Position numbers and translations under genes: made by a program
Notes under the pieces: generated by a model
Told to the model about the DNA's origin: nothing
The model's input: the letters and a program-made list of their open reading frames with translations, nothing else
The model's database searches: none
Source: an uncultured Selenomonadales bacterium
Lineage (GTDB): Bacteria > Bacillota > Negativicutes > Selenomonadales > Selenomonadaceae
Length of the DNA: 64,000 nucleotides
Direction of reading: 5' to 3'
NCBI GenBank assembly: GCA_946183785.1
Contig: CAMHCS010000010.1
Coordinates: 1 to 64,000 of the forward strand
In this document: positions 49,012-57,784 of the stretch, one piece after another
Layout: the number at the start of each line of letters is the position of its first letter
Position numbering within the stretch: the first letter of the stretch is position 1

Positions 49012-51777
49012 TCAGTTTTCCTTTTCCTCCGCCGCGGCGTTTACTTCGGCAATGGAGGTTTCAATTTCTTCCATCTCGTAAACCTCGAGGATATCGCCTT
49101 CCTTGAAGTCCCGATAGTCCTTCAGCGTCAGGCCGCACTCGTAACCCGCCGCCACTTCCTTGACGTCGTCTTTGAATCGGCGCAGAGAATCAACTTCGCC
49201 GTCGAAGACTACGATATGGTCGCGGATAATGCGCACCTTCGAGTTGTTCGTAATCTTCCCCTCCAGCACATAGCAGCCGGCGACGAGGACCTTCGAGAAC
49301 TTCATGACCTGACGGATCTCGACCTTGCCGCTGACGACCTCCTTGTACTTCGGCGCGAGCAATCCGGACATGGCCGCCTTGACGTCGTTCAGCGCGTCGT
49401 AAATAACCTGGTAGGTGCGAATGTCAATCTTCTCGGCGTCCGCCGCCTTCCGCGCGTTTGTGTCCGGCCGCACGTTGAACGCGATAATCAACGCATTGGA
49501 GGCCGCCGCCAACATGACGTCGGATTCGCTGACCGCGCCGACGCCGGAGTGAACGATGCTGACGCGCACTTCCTCGTTCTTGTTCAGCGCGAGAAGCGAG
49601 CCGGTCAGCGCCTCGACGGAGCCCTGCACGTCCGCCTTGATAACGATATTGAGATCCTTGATATGGCCCTCCTGAATCTGATGGAACAGATCGTCGAGGG
49701 AAACTTTCTTGGACTTCATCAGCTCCGTACGCTGCTTTTCGATACGCTTTTCCGCAATAGCGCGCACTAATTTCTCGTCAAGGGCCGCCAGTTCGTCGCC
49801 CGCCTCCGGCACGTCGGAAAGGCCGAGCACCTCCACCGGCATGGACGGTCCGGCTTTCTTGACGTTCTCGCCGCGATCGTTGATCATCGCGCGAACCTTG
49901 CCGTAAGTCGTGCCGGCAACAATCGAGTCGCCGATACGGAGCGTACCGTTCTGCACCAGCACCGTCGCCACAGGACCGCGTCCCTTATCAAGCTGCGCCT
50001 CGATGATGACGCCGCGGGCGTCGCGGTTCGGGTTCGCCTTCAGCTCCTGCACCTCGGCGACGAGCAGTACCGTCTCCAAAAGATCGTTGATACCGATGTC
50101 CTTTTTCGCGGAAACGGGCACCATGATAACGTCGCCGCCCCACTCCTCCGGCACAAGCTCATGCTCGGCGAGCTGCTGCTTGACATGGTCGGGGTTCGCG
50201 CCAGGCTTGTCAATCTTGTTGATTGCTACGATTATCGGCACATTCGCCGATTTCGCATGATTGATCGCCTCGATGGTCTGCGGCATTACACCGTCGTCCG
50301 CCGCAACAACCAGGATCGCAATATCCGTGACCTGCGCGCCGCGCGCACGCATCGCCGTAAACGCCTCATGACCCGGCGTATCGAGGAACACGATTTTCTT
50401 CCCCTGGCAGTTGACCTGATAGGCGCCGATGTGCTGGGTAATGCCGCCAGCCTCTCCTCGGGCCACCGAGCTTTTACGGATGACGTCGAGAAGCGACGTC
50501 TTGCCGTGGTCGACATGTCCCATGACCGTGACAACCGGCGGACGGAGCACGAGATTTTTCGGATCGTCCTCGATTTCCGGGATTTCCGTCATATCGACCT
50601 CCGGCGGCAACGCTTCCACCGTAACGCCAAACTCGCTGGCAACCAGTTCCGCCGTATCGTAGTCGATTTCCTGATTGATGGTCGCAATCGACCCCATCAG
50701 GAAAAGCTTCTTGATAATGTCTGCAGCCGTGCAGCTCATCTTGCTGGCAAGATCGCGAACCACAATCGTCTCGCCGATCTTGATATGCGTCGGGCGTGCA
50801 ATCTCCACCTTCTGCGGCTGCACCTGCTGGTTCTTGTTTTTGCGGTTTTTGCGTCCCGGGCGGTTCTCGTTTCGGTTAAATCCGCCGTTATTGAAATTCC
50901 CGCTATTGCTGTTCCTGCGATCGTCGCGCTGGTTTTTGCCGCCGCGCTTGCCGCCGTTGTCGCGGTTGCGACGATTCCCGCCATCGCGGTTGCCGCCGTC
51001 GTTGTTTCCGCGACGGTTCCCGTCGCCGGAGCCGTTTCGACGTCCCTGGTTCTGGCTCTGATTGTTGCCCGCATTCTGCTGCGGACGCCCCGCACCGGCT
51101 CCCTGCATATGTCCGTTTCTGCCCCCTGTCGGACGATTCTCTCCGCCCTGCTGCGCCGGACGATGATCGCCCTGCTGCTGCGCGGGTCTCTGCGCCGCCT
51201 GCAGCTGCTGCGTTTGTTGTATCTGTTGCGGCTGCTGGCTCTGCTGCGGCTGATGCGCAACACTGTTTTCCTGCGGACGAGCTGAGACCGGTTCTTCGAC
51301 GCGCCGTGTCTCCTCTACTGCAGCCGGACGCGCTGCCGCCTCAGCCGCCTCTTTCGCCGCACGCTCCGCAGCTTCTCTTGCCTGCGCTTCCGCAGCCTCT
51401 TTTGCCGCCCGGATATCCGCGCCCTTGGCAATGCGCCGCACAGTGCCCATCACCATCGGTTTTGCCTGCGCAGTCGGTCGCGCACCCGGGCGCTGCGCCG
51501 GCGGCATATGCGTATTTTGCAGCGTTGGTTTCGCCTGCTGCGGTTTGGCTGCCGGCTTCGCCGGCGCTTGCGGTTTCGTCTCCTGCTGCGCTGGCGACGC
51601 ACCTTTTCCTCCGGTCTTCTCTTTACCCAAAATGCCTCGTATCAAATCCCGTTCCGCCTCGCCGACACTGCTCAGCGTATTCTTAACCTCATATCCGTTC
51701 TGCGTCAAAAGCTTCAGGACATTCTTGCTCTCCGTATGAAATTCCTTCGCCAATTCATACACTCTGTATTTCGACAT
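49012..51777 (-). CDS. infB: Translation initiation factor IF-2
   Basis: A 921-residue IF-2. An IF2N domain is at residues 1-55 ('[19 protein letters not shown]'). A long linker (~60-345) is rich in Ala/Pro, then Gln, then Asn/Gly/Arg. A second IF2N segment ('[19 protein letters not shown]') precedes the G domain with G1 '[20 protein letters not shown]', G3 '[10 protein letters not shown]' and G4 'VAINKIDKP'. Domains II-IV follow. It delivers fMet-tRNA to the 30S subunit. The start is ATG 51777 with GGAGGTGG 6 nt upstream. It is the central gene of the nusA operon. Confidence 0.97.
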   Translation of the reverse strand: MSKYRVYELAKEFHTESKNVLKLLTQNGYEVKNTLSSVGEAERDLIRGILGKEKTGGKGASPAQQETKPQAPAKPAAKPQQAKPTLQNTHMPPAQRPGARPTAQAKPMVMGTVRRIAKGADIRAAKEAAEAQAREAAERAAKEAAEAAARPAAVEETRRVEEPVSARPQENSVAHQPQQSQQPQQIQQTQQLQAAQRPAQQQGDHRPAQQGGENRPTGGRNGHMQGAGAGRPQQNAGNNQSQNQGRRNGSGDGNRRGNNDGGNRDGGNRRNRDNGGKRGGKNQRDDRRNSNSGNFNNGGFNRNENRPGRKNRKNKNQQVQPQKVEIARPTHIKIGETIVVRDLASKMSCTAADIIKKLFLMGSIATINQEIDYDTAELVASEFGVTVEALPPEVDMTEIPEIEDDPKNLVLRPPVVTVMGHVDHGKTSLLDVIRKSSVARGEAGGITQHIGAYQVNCQGKKIVFLDTPGHEAFTAMRARGAQVTDIAILVVAADDGVMPQTIEAINHAKSANVPIIVAINKIDKPGANPDHVKQQLAEHELVPEEWGGDVIMVPVSAKKDIGINDLLETVLLVAEVQELKANPNRDARGVIIEAQLDKGRGPVATVLVQNGTLRIGDSIVAGTTYGKVRAMINDRGENVKKAGPSMPVEVLGLSDVPEAGDELAALDEKLVRAIAEKRIEKQRTELMKSKKVSLDDLFHQIQEGHIKDLNIVIKADVQGSVEALTGSLLALNKNEEVRVSIVHSGVGAVSESDVMLAAASNALIIAFNVRPDTNARKAADAEKIDIRTYQVIYDALNDVKAAMSGLLAPKYKEVVSGKVEIRQVMKFSKVLVAGCYVLEGKITNNSKVRIIRDHIVVFDGEVDSLRRFKDDVKEVAAGYECGLTLKDYRDFKEGDILEVYEMEEIETSIAEVNAAAEEKEN

Positions 51778-51812
51778 TGAACCACCTCCGAAATCCTGTC
51801 CGACTTCCATCG

Positions 51813-52124
51813 TCAGCTCCGAACTCTCTCCTCGAGCGTCTTCGCAAAGCCTCTATCCAAAAGAGCCGCTACAGCTCGATATTCCTTGCCCAGGCATCGC
51901 CCCAGCACTTCCTTCGTAAACAGCGCGTACACGGGAATGTTTTTAGCGCCGGCTTCCCGGTATAACGTTTCCTTGGAACGCTCCGAAGCGTCCTCCGCTG
52001 TGATTATGGCCATGGCCTGTCCTGACGCGATAGCTTTTCGTACCGCTAAATCTCCGGAAACGACCTTTCCCGCACGCTGCGCCATGCCCAAAAGACCTTC
52101 CACCTTTTGTACATCCATGCTCAT
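51813..52124 (-). CDS. L7Ae-like RNA-binding protein YlxQ
   Basis: A ~103-residue L7Ae/L30e/S12e-type protein: '[20 protein letters not shown]', '[20 protein letters not shown]', '[20 protein letters not shown]'. Family members bind kink-turn RNA. It lies between ylxR and infB as in B. subtilis. The start is ATG 52124, one codon before a second ATG (52118); the ribosome site GGAGGGAA lies in the end of ylxR, just before its stop. Confidence 0.9.
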   Translation of the reverse strand: MSMDVQKVEGLLGMAQRAGKVVSGDLAVRKAIASGQAMAIITAEDASERSKETLYREAGAKNIPVYALFTKEVLGRCLGKEYRAVAALLDRGFAKTLEERVRS

Positions 52125-52128
52125 GCGC

Positions 52129-52404
52129 TCACATTCCCTCCGGGAACAATTCATCCCGAAGCGTTTTCAACACATCCGCATCCACCGGACCTTGAAACGA
52201 TTTCGCAAACTGGCGTCTCTTCACCGCCGCGTCAAAGCACTCAGGCTTACGGCATACATACGCGCCCCGCCCCGGCTTCTTCCCCGTGAGATCCACCGAG
52301 AACACCCCTTCCGGGCTTCGGACGATACGCACGAGCTCCTTTTTCGGCCGAACCGTTTGGCAGCCGAGGCAAAGCCGTTCAGGCGTTTTCTTCACACCCG
52401 ACAT
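52129..52404 (-). CDS. YlxR (RNase P modulator) family protein
   Basis: A 91-residue YlxR/DUF448 protein: 'RLCLGCQTVRPKKELVRIVR', 'VDLTGKKPGRGAYVCRKPEC' and 'AVKRRQFAKSFQG'. The fold binds RNA; a B. subtilis homologue has been reported to bind RNase P and act in transcription. Its ATG overlaps the last base of the nusA stop (TAATG), so it is translationally coupled. Confidence 0.93.
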   Translation of the reverse strand: MSGVKKTPERLCLGCQTVRPKKELVRIVRSPEGVFSVDLTGKKPGRGAYVCRKPECFDAAVKRRQFAKSFQGPVDADVLKTLRDELFPEGM

Positions 52405-53567
52405 TATACCTCATCACCTTCCGCCGAGAACGATTCCTCGCCTGTAACCTCGACGGCAGCCATGTTCTCGTCCGGCTCTTCTTCCGCCGCCTGAGATTCG
52501 CTCTTGATGTCTATCTTCCAACCTGTCAGCTTTGCCGCAAGACGGGCGTTCTGCCCCTCCTTGCCGATTGCCAACGAAAGCTGATGATCGGGAACGACAA
52601 CGCGCGAAGCTTTTTCCGCTTCGTTCACCGCAACAGAGACTACCTTCGCCGGGCTCAGCGCGTTCGCAATATAATGCACGGGATCCTCGTTCCACTTTAC
52701 GATGTCGATTTTCTCATTTTTCAGTTCCGTCACCACCGCCTGCACACGCAGGCCCTTGTGCCCGACGCAGGCCCCGACGGGATCCACGTCCTCGTCCCGC
52801 GAATACACGGCAATCTTCGAACGCATCCCCGGCTCCCTTGCCACCGACTTGATTTCCACGACGCCGTCGTGAATCTCCGGAACCTCCATCTCAAAGAGCC
52901 GCTTCAAAAGCCCTGGATGCGTGCGTGAAACGGCAATCTGTGGGCCCTTCGAGGTCCTACGGACTTCGAGAATATATGCCCTGATACGGTCGCCGTGAAC
53001 GTAGGTCTCCCCTTCGATTTGCTCCGACGGCGTCAACACCGCTTCCGTCTTACCGAGGTCGATATAGACGTTCCGATTCTCGACGCGCTGCACCAACCCA
53101 GTTACGATATCGCTGGCCCGTCCTGAGAATTCGTCGTAAATGTTGCCGCGCTCAGCCTCGCGAATCCGTTGTACAACGACCTGCTTCGCCGTCTGCGCCG
53201 CGATACGCCCGAAATTCGCCGGTGTCACCTCGATTTCCAGCACGTCGCCTTCTTCGTAATCGGGATCGAGCGCCTGCGCATCCGTCAACGCCATTTCCAT
53301 CACCGGATCCTCGACTTCGCGCACGACGGTCTTATGTGCGTACACATGGAACTCGCCCGTTGTGCGGTCAATCTGCACATGCGCATTCTGTTCCGAGCCA
53401 AAATTCCGCCGATATGCCGATATCAATGCCGCCTCGATAGCGTCAAACAAAATCTCCGGCGCGATTCCCTTCTCTTTGCCCAGATCGTCGATGGCCATCA
53501 TAAATTCTTTGGCCCGATCGAATTCCTGTACCTTTTTCCTTCCCTTGCCCCTGCTTCTCTTGATCAA
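52404..53567 (-). CDS. nusA: Transcription termination/antitermination protein NusA
   Basis: A ~387-residue NusA of Firmicutes length. The N-terminal RNA-polymerase domain ('GKEKGIAPEILFDAIEAALI') is followed by an S1 domain ('VQRVENRNVYIDLGKTEAVL'), KH1 ('EVPEIHDGVVEIKSVAREPG', 'DPVGACVGHKGLRVQAVV') and KH2 ('LSLAIGKEGQNARLAAKLTG'). The acidic tail ends 'FSAEGDEV'. The start is taken as TTG 53567 with AGGAGG 9 nt upstream, giving a basic N-terminal extension ('IKRSRGKGRKK'). An ATG at 53501 would match other NusA lengths better but lacks a good ribosome site. Confidence 0.95.
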   Translation of the reverse strand: MIKRSRGKGRKKVQEFDRAKEFMMAIDDLGKEKGIAPEILFDAIEAALISAYRRNFGSEQNAHVQIDRTTGEFHVYAHKTVVREVEDPVMEMALTDAQALDPDYEEGDVLEIEVTPANFGRIAAQTAKQVVVQRIREAERGNIYDEFSGRASDIVTGLVQRVENRNVYIDLGKTEAVLTPSEQIEGETYVHGDRIRAYILEVRRTSKGPQIAVSRTHPGLLKRLFEMEVPEIHDGVVEIKSVAREPGMRSKIAVYSRDEDVDPVGACVGHKGLRVQAVVTELKNEKIDIVKWNEDPVHYIANALSPAKVVSVAVNEAEKASRVVVPDHQLSLAIGKEGQNARLAAKLTGWKIDIKSESQAAEEEPDENMAAVEVTGEESFSAEGDEV

Positions 53568-53594
53568 GTTCAAAATCCTCCTATTGATGTGTTG

Positions 53595-54041
53595 TTATAT
53601 CTCTATATGCAAGCGCGTCTGCGCAATCTTTTCCTTCGGGATCGGCTCGCGGCCTTCAAGCTTCAACGTCGCACCGTCGAAGCTCTCCAACGTACCGACC
53701 AAGAGTTTCTCGCCTTCCAGCGGTTCGTAAAGGGAAACCTCCACCGTTTTGCCGCGTTCGCGTTCGAAATCCCGCGTTTTTTTCAACACCCGGTCAAGTC
53801 CCGGAGAGGACACTTCCAAAATGTACGCATCCGGCACCACATCCCGCGCATCCAACAGTGACTCCAATTTTTCACTGAGCGCTTGGCAGTCCTCGATGCC
53901 TATTCCCTCAGGCTTGTCGATGAACACGCGCAAATACCAGTCTTTTTCTTTTACATATTCCACATCGACCAGCTCGACGCCGCTTCCATTCAGAAGCTGC
54001 TCGGCCATCTCCCATACCGTTTTCTCCACGACATTCGCCAC
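53595..54041 (-). CDS. rimP: Ribosome maturation factor RimP
   Basis: A 148-residue RimP. 'GVELVDVEYVKEKDWYLRVF', 'IDKPEGIGIEDCQALSEKL', 'YILEVSSPGLDRVLKKTRDF' and the C-terminal SH3-like 'KLLVGTLESFDGATLKLEGR' match the family. It is needed for 30S maturation. The start is GTG 54041: GGGAGG lies 7 nt before it, while the ATG two codons upstream is too close to that site. It is the first gene of the nusA-infB operon. Confidence 0.95.
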   Translation of the reverse strand: MANVVEKTVWEMAEQLLNGSGVELVDVEYVKEKDWYLRVFIDKPEGIGIEDCQALSEKLESLLDARDVVPDAYILEVSSPGLDRVLKKTRDFERERGKTVEVSLYEPLEGEKLLVGTLESFDGATLKLEGREPIPKEKIAQTRLHIEI

Positions 54042-54101
54042 ACGCATTCCTCCCCCGTCGTAAATTGCGATCAAACAATCTCCGCGCCTTTGATATAAGA
54101 G

Positions 54102-54127
54102 TAAAGAGTGGGCTCACACCCACTCTT
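54102..54127 (-). promoter_or_regulatory. Leader hairpin of the rimP-infB operon
   Basis: AAAGAGTGGG (54102-54111) and CCCACTCTTT (54118-54127) form a perfect 10-bp stem with a 6-nt loop, in the 5' leader between the promoter and rimP. Position and T-rich flank suggest an attenuator or a stabilising hairpin. Confidence 0.55.
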
Positions 54128-54157
54128 TTAATCTGCATCATATTCTAAACTATCCGC

Positions 54158-54186
54158 ATTATATCATTCGATAATCAGAAAGTAAA
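54158..54186 (-). promoter_or_regulatory. Promoter of the rimP-nusA-infB-ribF operon
   Basis: Minus-strand TTTACT (54186-54181) and TATAAT (54163-54158) with a 17-nt spacer, about 120 nt upstream of rimP. Confidence 0.75.
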
Positions 54187-54242
54187 CCTTCTCTCTGTTA
54201 TTTTTCCGTTTTTTGCAGAAAAAATCCTGCGAATATGAAAAG

Positions 54243-54270
54243 AGCGCCCGCCGTCGCGAACGCCCCTTTA
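54243..54270 (-). terminator. Terminator after the LysM gene
   Basis: On the minus strand GGGCGTTCG and CGGGCGCTC pair (with G-T wobbles) around a 6-nt loop, followed by TTTTC, about 20 nt past the stop. Confidence 0.55.
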
Positions 54271-54286
54271 TTCATAGTCCTGTCAT

Positions 54287-54604
54287 TTATTTCTCTGCCA
54301 GCTTTGGCAGCCGCTCCCGGAGAATCGGAATCCGAAGGCTTTGACCGACGCGAAGCGCGCCGTCCGCTGCCAGCCCGTTCACTTCGATGATTGCTTCTGC
54401 CAACTCCCTGGCGTCCTCCGCTTTTGCCGTATACCGTGAAGCGATCGTCCAAACGCTGTCCTTCCGCGAAACCTTAACCGTATCGAAATCGGCGCTCCGA
54501 AGATAGTCGTTGCCCAGATGGAAGGGAGAGGCCGTTGCAGCCAAGGCGATCAGCAACATCATTCGCACTGCCATTTTCCGAAGTGTATTCTTTTTCTTCT
54601 TCAT
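54287..54604 (-). CDS. Small LysM-domain protein under SOS control (YneA-like)
   Basis: A 105-residue protein: basic N-terminus 'MKKKKNTLRKMAVR', one membrane segment ('MMLLIALAATASPFHLG'), then a LysM domain ('VKVSRKDSVWTIASRYTAKA', 'INEVNGL'-like 'IIEVNGLAADGALRVGQSLR'). It has the layout of B. subtilis YneA, the SOS-induced cell-division suppressor. A GAAC-N4-GTTC LexA-type box lies between the -10 and the gene, which supports that role. ATG 54604 has GGAGGATGG upstream. lexA is not in the window. YneA function is inference. Confidence 0.8.
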   Translation of the reverse strand: MKKKKNTLRKMAVRMMLLIALAATASPFHLGNDYLRSADFDTVKVSRKDSVWTIASRYTAKAEDARELAEAIIEVNGLAADGALRVGQSLRIPILRERLPKLAEK

Positions 54605-54659
54605 CGCTCCATCCTCCATTTGCGTTTTCAAATCATTGTTCCCGAAACACGTTTTCTGA

Positions 54660-54701
54660 GAACTTTTGTTCTTATTATACCTCAATAAACTATTTTGTCA
54701 A
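54660..54701 (-). promoter_or_regulatory. SOS promoter: consensus -35/-10 with LexA box
   Basis: Minus-strand TTGACA (54701-54696) and TATAAT (54679-54674) are 16 nt apart. GAACAAAAGTTC (54671-54660) starts 2 nt after the -10 and matches the Gram-positive LexA core GAAC-N4-GTTC perfectly, where LexA would block transcription. Confidence 0.8.
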
Positions 54702-54709
54702 CACTTTAG

Positions 54710-54749
54710 AACAAATTTTCCACAAAAATTTGTTTGTGGAAAATTTGTT
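54710..54749. repeat. Perfect 17-bp inverted repeat
   Basis: AACAAATTTTCCACAAA (54710-54726) and its exact complement (54733-54749) flank a 6-nt loop. It lies upstream of the LysM promoter and of the divergent unit to the right. Confidence 0.7.
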
Positions 54750-54789
54750 TCCTTGTTCTCTGTCTGGCATATCGCCAAGAATGTGATAT

Positions 54790-54870
54790 AATAAAGATGT
54801 TATATTGACACGTGCGGCGATGGGCTCCTGCCCGGCCGCTCTCCCCGTGTTAAATATTCAAGGTCGTTAA
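54790..54870 (+). ncRNA. Candidate structured leader RNA
   Basis: Downstream of a TATAAT-like -10 (about 54785-54790) the sequence can fold: ACACG/CGTGT enclosing GCGGC/GCCGC and GGGC/GCCC around 54808-54850, then GGTC/GACC at about 54862-54882. It ends ~50 nt before the 86-residue gene. No known riboswitch class recognised. Confidence 0.3.
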
Positions 54871-54928
54871 CATATTGACCGCAAAACACAATCATAAAAC
54901 TTCCATTATATATGCAAGGAGAATCATC

Positions 54929-55189
54929 ATGACCATTCATGGAGCAGTCATTATCGAACAGGGCGTGACATTCGCCATCATCTCCGTCAAGCCCTTCGTC
55001 ACCCAGTACACGGCGCGGGCCACTGCCTTTCGGCAGGAAATATCTTACTTTTTCCCCAACATGCCGATTATTCTCATGTCGCAGGACGCCAACGGCGCGC
55101 CTCACTATTTCGGCCGAAAGGACATCGTCGACTTCCTGAAAACCATACGCGTCGACCAAATTCCATGGAAGGAATACCATGTCTATTGA
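54929..55189 (+). CDS. Conserved-looking small hypothetical protein
   Basis: An 86-residue protein, 'MTIHGAVIIEQGVTFAIISV' at the N-terminus, 'ISYFFPNMPIILMSQDANG' in the middle and 'DFLKTIRVDQIPWKEYHVY' at the end. The length, alternating hydrophobic strands and helices suggest a compact alpha/beta domain; no family recognised. CAAGGAG lies 8 nt before the ATG at 54929. Base composition fits the core genome. It stands alone behind a possibly structured leader and before tRNA-Arg. Confidence 0.75.
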   Translation: MTIHGAVIIEQGVTFAIISVKPFVTQYTARATAFRQEISYFFPNMPIILMSQDANGAPHYFGRKDIVDFLKTIRVDQIPWKEYHVY

Positions 55190-55217
55190 TTGATCCCGGG
55201 TAAATTTCAAAAAATCG

Positions 55218-55246
55218 TTGACACCCGTAAACTCGCGTGCTATTAT
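55218..55246 (+). promoter_or_regulatory. Promoter of tRNA-Arg
   Basis: TTGACA (55218-55223) and TATTAT (55241-55246) with a 17-nt spacer, 29 nt upstream of the tRNA. Confidence 0.75.
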
Positions 55247-55274
55247 AATATGCGTTGATTGCGAGAGCAGTCTT

Positions 55275-55352
55275 GGCCTGGTAGCTCAGCTGGATTAGAG
55301 TATTTGGCTACGAACCAAAGGGTCGGGGGTTCGAGTCCCTCCCAGGTCACCA
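55275..55352 (+). tRNA. tRNA-Arg (ACG)
   Basis: A 78-nt cloverleaf with acceptor GGCCTGG/CCAGGTC (one G-T pair), D-arm TAGCTCAGCTGGATTAGAG, anticodon stem TTTGG/CCAAA with loop CTACGAA giving ACG, T-arm GGGGGTTCGAGTCCC and encoded CCA. The wobble A would be deaminated to inosine to read CGU/CGC/CGA. Confidence 0.95.
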
Positions 55353-55363
55353 TCAGTAAAATC

Positions 55364-55398
55364 AAGGCTTCGGGGAGTTTCCCCTGAAGCCTTTTTTG
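55364..55398 (+). terminator. Terminator after tRNA-Arg
   Basis: AAGGCTTC-GGGG and CCCC-TGAAGCCTT form a strong stem with a short AGTTT loop, followed by TTTTTT. Confidence 0.9.
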
Positions 55399-55538
55399 CT
55401 GTAAAAATGCAAAAATCGTCTTTATCTTGAAACATTGCGAAATAAAGGGCATACTATAATAGGTCGGCAACTTAAAACAGGAAAAGACCATGCTCGGCGA
55501 TTGAGGCCGGCGCGGCTTTATTGGGAAGGAGATAACAA

Positions 55539-57728
55539 ATGCGAACGGAAGATATCGGAGCGGCCATCGCGCGGGAATTGAAGCTCAGGCCCAAGCAGGT
55601 CGAGGCGACGATGGAGCTCCTGGACGGAGGGAACACGGTGCCATTCATCTCCCGCTACCGCAAGGAGGCGACGGGAGAACTCGATGAAGAACAGGTACGC
55701 ACGCTAGAGGAGCGCATGACATACCTTCGCAGCCTCGTGAAGCGGCAGGAGGAAATTATCGCAAAGATCGAGGAACAGGGGAAGATGACGGACGGGCTGC
55801 GGGATGCCATTGAGAAGGCACAGAAGCTCCAGGAACTCGAAGACCTCTACCTCCCCTATAAGCAAAAAAAGCGCACCCGTGCACAGATCGCCCGGGAGCG
55901 GGGCCTCGTGCCACTGGCTGAAGCGATGCTTGCGCAGCAGGAGACAACACGGGACGCCCTCTCAATAGCGGCGGATTTCGTCGACGAAGAGAAAGGCGTG
56001 ACCTCGGCGGAGGACGCGCTGGCGGGCGCCGGGGATATCGTTGCCGAGACGGTCATGGAAGAGGCGGCGCTCCGCCAGAGCATGCGCAAGGAGCTTTGGC
56101 AGACGGGCGTCATCGAAACCGAGCTCGACAAGGCGGCGGCGGAGAGCCAGACCTTCCTGATGTACGACAAATACGAGGAACCGGTGCGGACGCTGCCTTC
56201 CCATCGCGTGTTGGCTATCAACCGCGGCGAGAAAAAGGGCTGTCTCAAGGTGCGCCTCAAGACGGACCACGAGGCGAACTGTAAGGCTATTTATCAGGGT
56301 ATTTACAAGCAGCCGTCGAGCTTTGCCGAACCGCTGCGCCTCGCCATAGAGGACGGCTACAAGCGATTGCTCTTCCCGGCACTGGAGCGCGAAATCCGCA
56401 CAGCGCTGACAGAAAACGCCGAAGCACAGGCAATCCACGTCTTCGGCGCCAACCTCAAGCAGCTTCTTTTGCAGCCGCCGCTGGCCGGTCATGTGGTGCT
56501 GGGTCTCGACCCCGGCTACCGCACTGGCTGCAAGCTTGCTGTGGTGGACGCCACGGGGCATGTCCTCGACCACGGCGTCATCCAAGTTACGCAAAGCGAC
56601 GCGGCGAAGCAGGCTGCGGAACAGAGAGTGCTCGGACTTATCAAAAAGCACCATATCACACTGATCTCCATCGGCAACGGCACCGCCTCCCTCGAAACGG
56701 AGGAATTCACCGCGAAACTCATCAAGGATCACAATCTCAAAGACGTCCATTACCTCATTACAAACGAGGCAGGCGCCTCCGTCTACTCCGCCTCGAAGCT
56801 CGCAAAGGAGGAATTGCCGCAGTACGACGTGACGATTCGGGGCGCGGTTTCCATCGCGCGCCGCGTGCAGGATCCCCTCGCCGAACTCGTAAAGATCGAC
56901 CCGAAGGCTATCGGCGTCGGACAGTATCAGCACGACGTCAATCAGACGGAGCTGTCCCACACCCTGGACGCCACCATCGAGTCTGCCGTGAACCATGTGG
57001 GCGTCGACCTCAATACGGCTTCGGGCGAGCTGCTGCGCCACGTCTCGGGCATCAACGCCAGTGTCGCTAAGAATATCGTCGCCTATCGAAACGAAAACGG
57101 TACCTTCAAGAAGCGGCAGGAGCTTCTGAAGGTACCTCGTCTTGGGCCTGCGGCTTTCACCCAATGTGCCGGTTTCCTGCGCATCCGGGGCGGTGCGTCA
57201 CCTCTCGACAACACTCCCGTACATCCCGAGTCCTATGCTCTCGCAGAAAGGATTCTGGACCGTCTCGGCTTCGAGCCGCAGGATCTTGGCGACCGCAAGT
57301 CCGTCGATTTTCTCGCGGCCAAGGCCAGGCTCGTGAACGAAGAAAAGCTGGCACAAGAACTCGACGCCGGTCTGCCCACTGTCCGCGATATTCTCGCTGC
57401 GCTGGTGAAACCTGGCCGCGACCCCCGCGAAGACCTGCCGGCTCCGCTGACGCGGCAGGCCATTGTCAAGCTCTCCGACATCAAACCAGGCACCATCATG
57501 CGCGGTACGGTGCGGAACATCACTGACTTCGGCGTCTTCGTCGACATCGGCATCAAGACGGCGGGGCTCATCCACATTTCCGAACTCAGCAAAAAACGCG
57601 TGCGCCATCCGCTGGACGTAGTCGCCGTCGGCGACGTCCTGAACGTCATGGTCATCAAGGTGGACGAAGAGCGCGGGCGTATCGGCCTCTCGCTGCGTCA
57701 GGTCCCAACGGAGCAAAGAGCAGGCTGA
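55539..57728 (+). CDS. Tex-family RNA-binding transcription accessory protein
   Basis: A 729-residue Tex/YdcI/YhgF protein. 'GGNTVPFISRYRKEATGELD' opens the helical N-terminus, 'GLDPGYRTGCKLAVVDATGH' starts the YqgF/RNase-H-like domain, 'NEAGASVYSASKLAKEELP' and 'SIARRVQDPLAELVKIDPK' follow. A helix-hairpin-helix region ('ASVAKNIVAYRNENG') precedes the C-terminal S1 domain ('GTIMRGTVRNITDFGVFVDI'). Tex is related to eukaryotic Spt6; reported roles include toxin expression and RNA binding. GGAAGGAG precedes the ATG. It is a single-gene unit. Confidence 0.95.
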   Translation: MRTEDIGAAIARELKLRPKQVEATMELLDGGNTVPFISRYRKEATGELDEEQVRTLEERMTYLRSLVKRQEEIIAKIEEQGKMTDGLRDAIEKAQKLQELEDLYLPYKQKKRTRAQIARERGLVPLAEAMLAQQETTRDALSIAADFVDEEKGVTSAEDALAGAGDIVAETVMEEAALRQSMRKELWQTGVIETELDKAAAESQTFLMYDKYEEPVRTLPSHRVLAINRGEKKGCLKVRLKTDHEANCKAIYQGIYKQPSSFAEPLRLAIEDGYKRLLFPALEREIRTALTENAEAQAIHVFGANLKQLLLQPPLAGHVVLGLDPGYRTGCKLAVVDATGHVLDHGVIQVTQSDAAKQAAEQRVLGLIKKHHITLISIGNGTASLETEEFTAKLIKDHNLKDVHYLITNEAGASVYSASKLAKEELPQYDVTIRGAVSIARRVQDPLAELVKIDPKAIGVGQYQHDVNQTELSHTLDATIESAVNHVGVDLNTASGELLRHVSGINASVAKNIVAYRNENGTFKKRQELLKVPRLGPAAFTQCAGFLRIRGGASPLDNTPVHPESYALAERILDRLGFEPQDLGDRKSVDFLAAKARLVNEEKLAQELDAGLPTVRDILAALVKPGRDPREDLPAPLTRQAIVKLSDIKPGTIMRGTVRNITDFGVFVDIGIKTAGLIHISELSKKRVRHPLDVVAVGDVLNVMVIKVDEERGRIGLSLRQVPTEQRAG

Positions 57729-57784
57729 TGATTTATAAAATAGCGGTCTGCAGCATTTAGCGGATTCATGCTATCCGTTCATCT

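Noticed and set aside
54198-54275. 25-codon hydrophobic minus-strand frame after the LysM gene.
   Set aside because: It overlaps the likely terminator hairpin and its ribosome site is poorly spaced, so it is probably chance.
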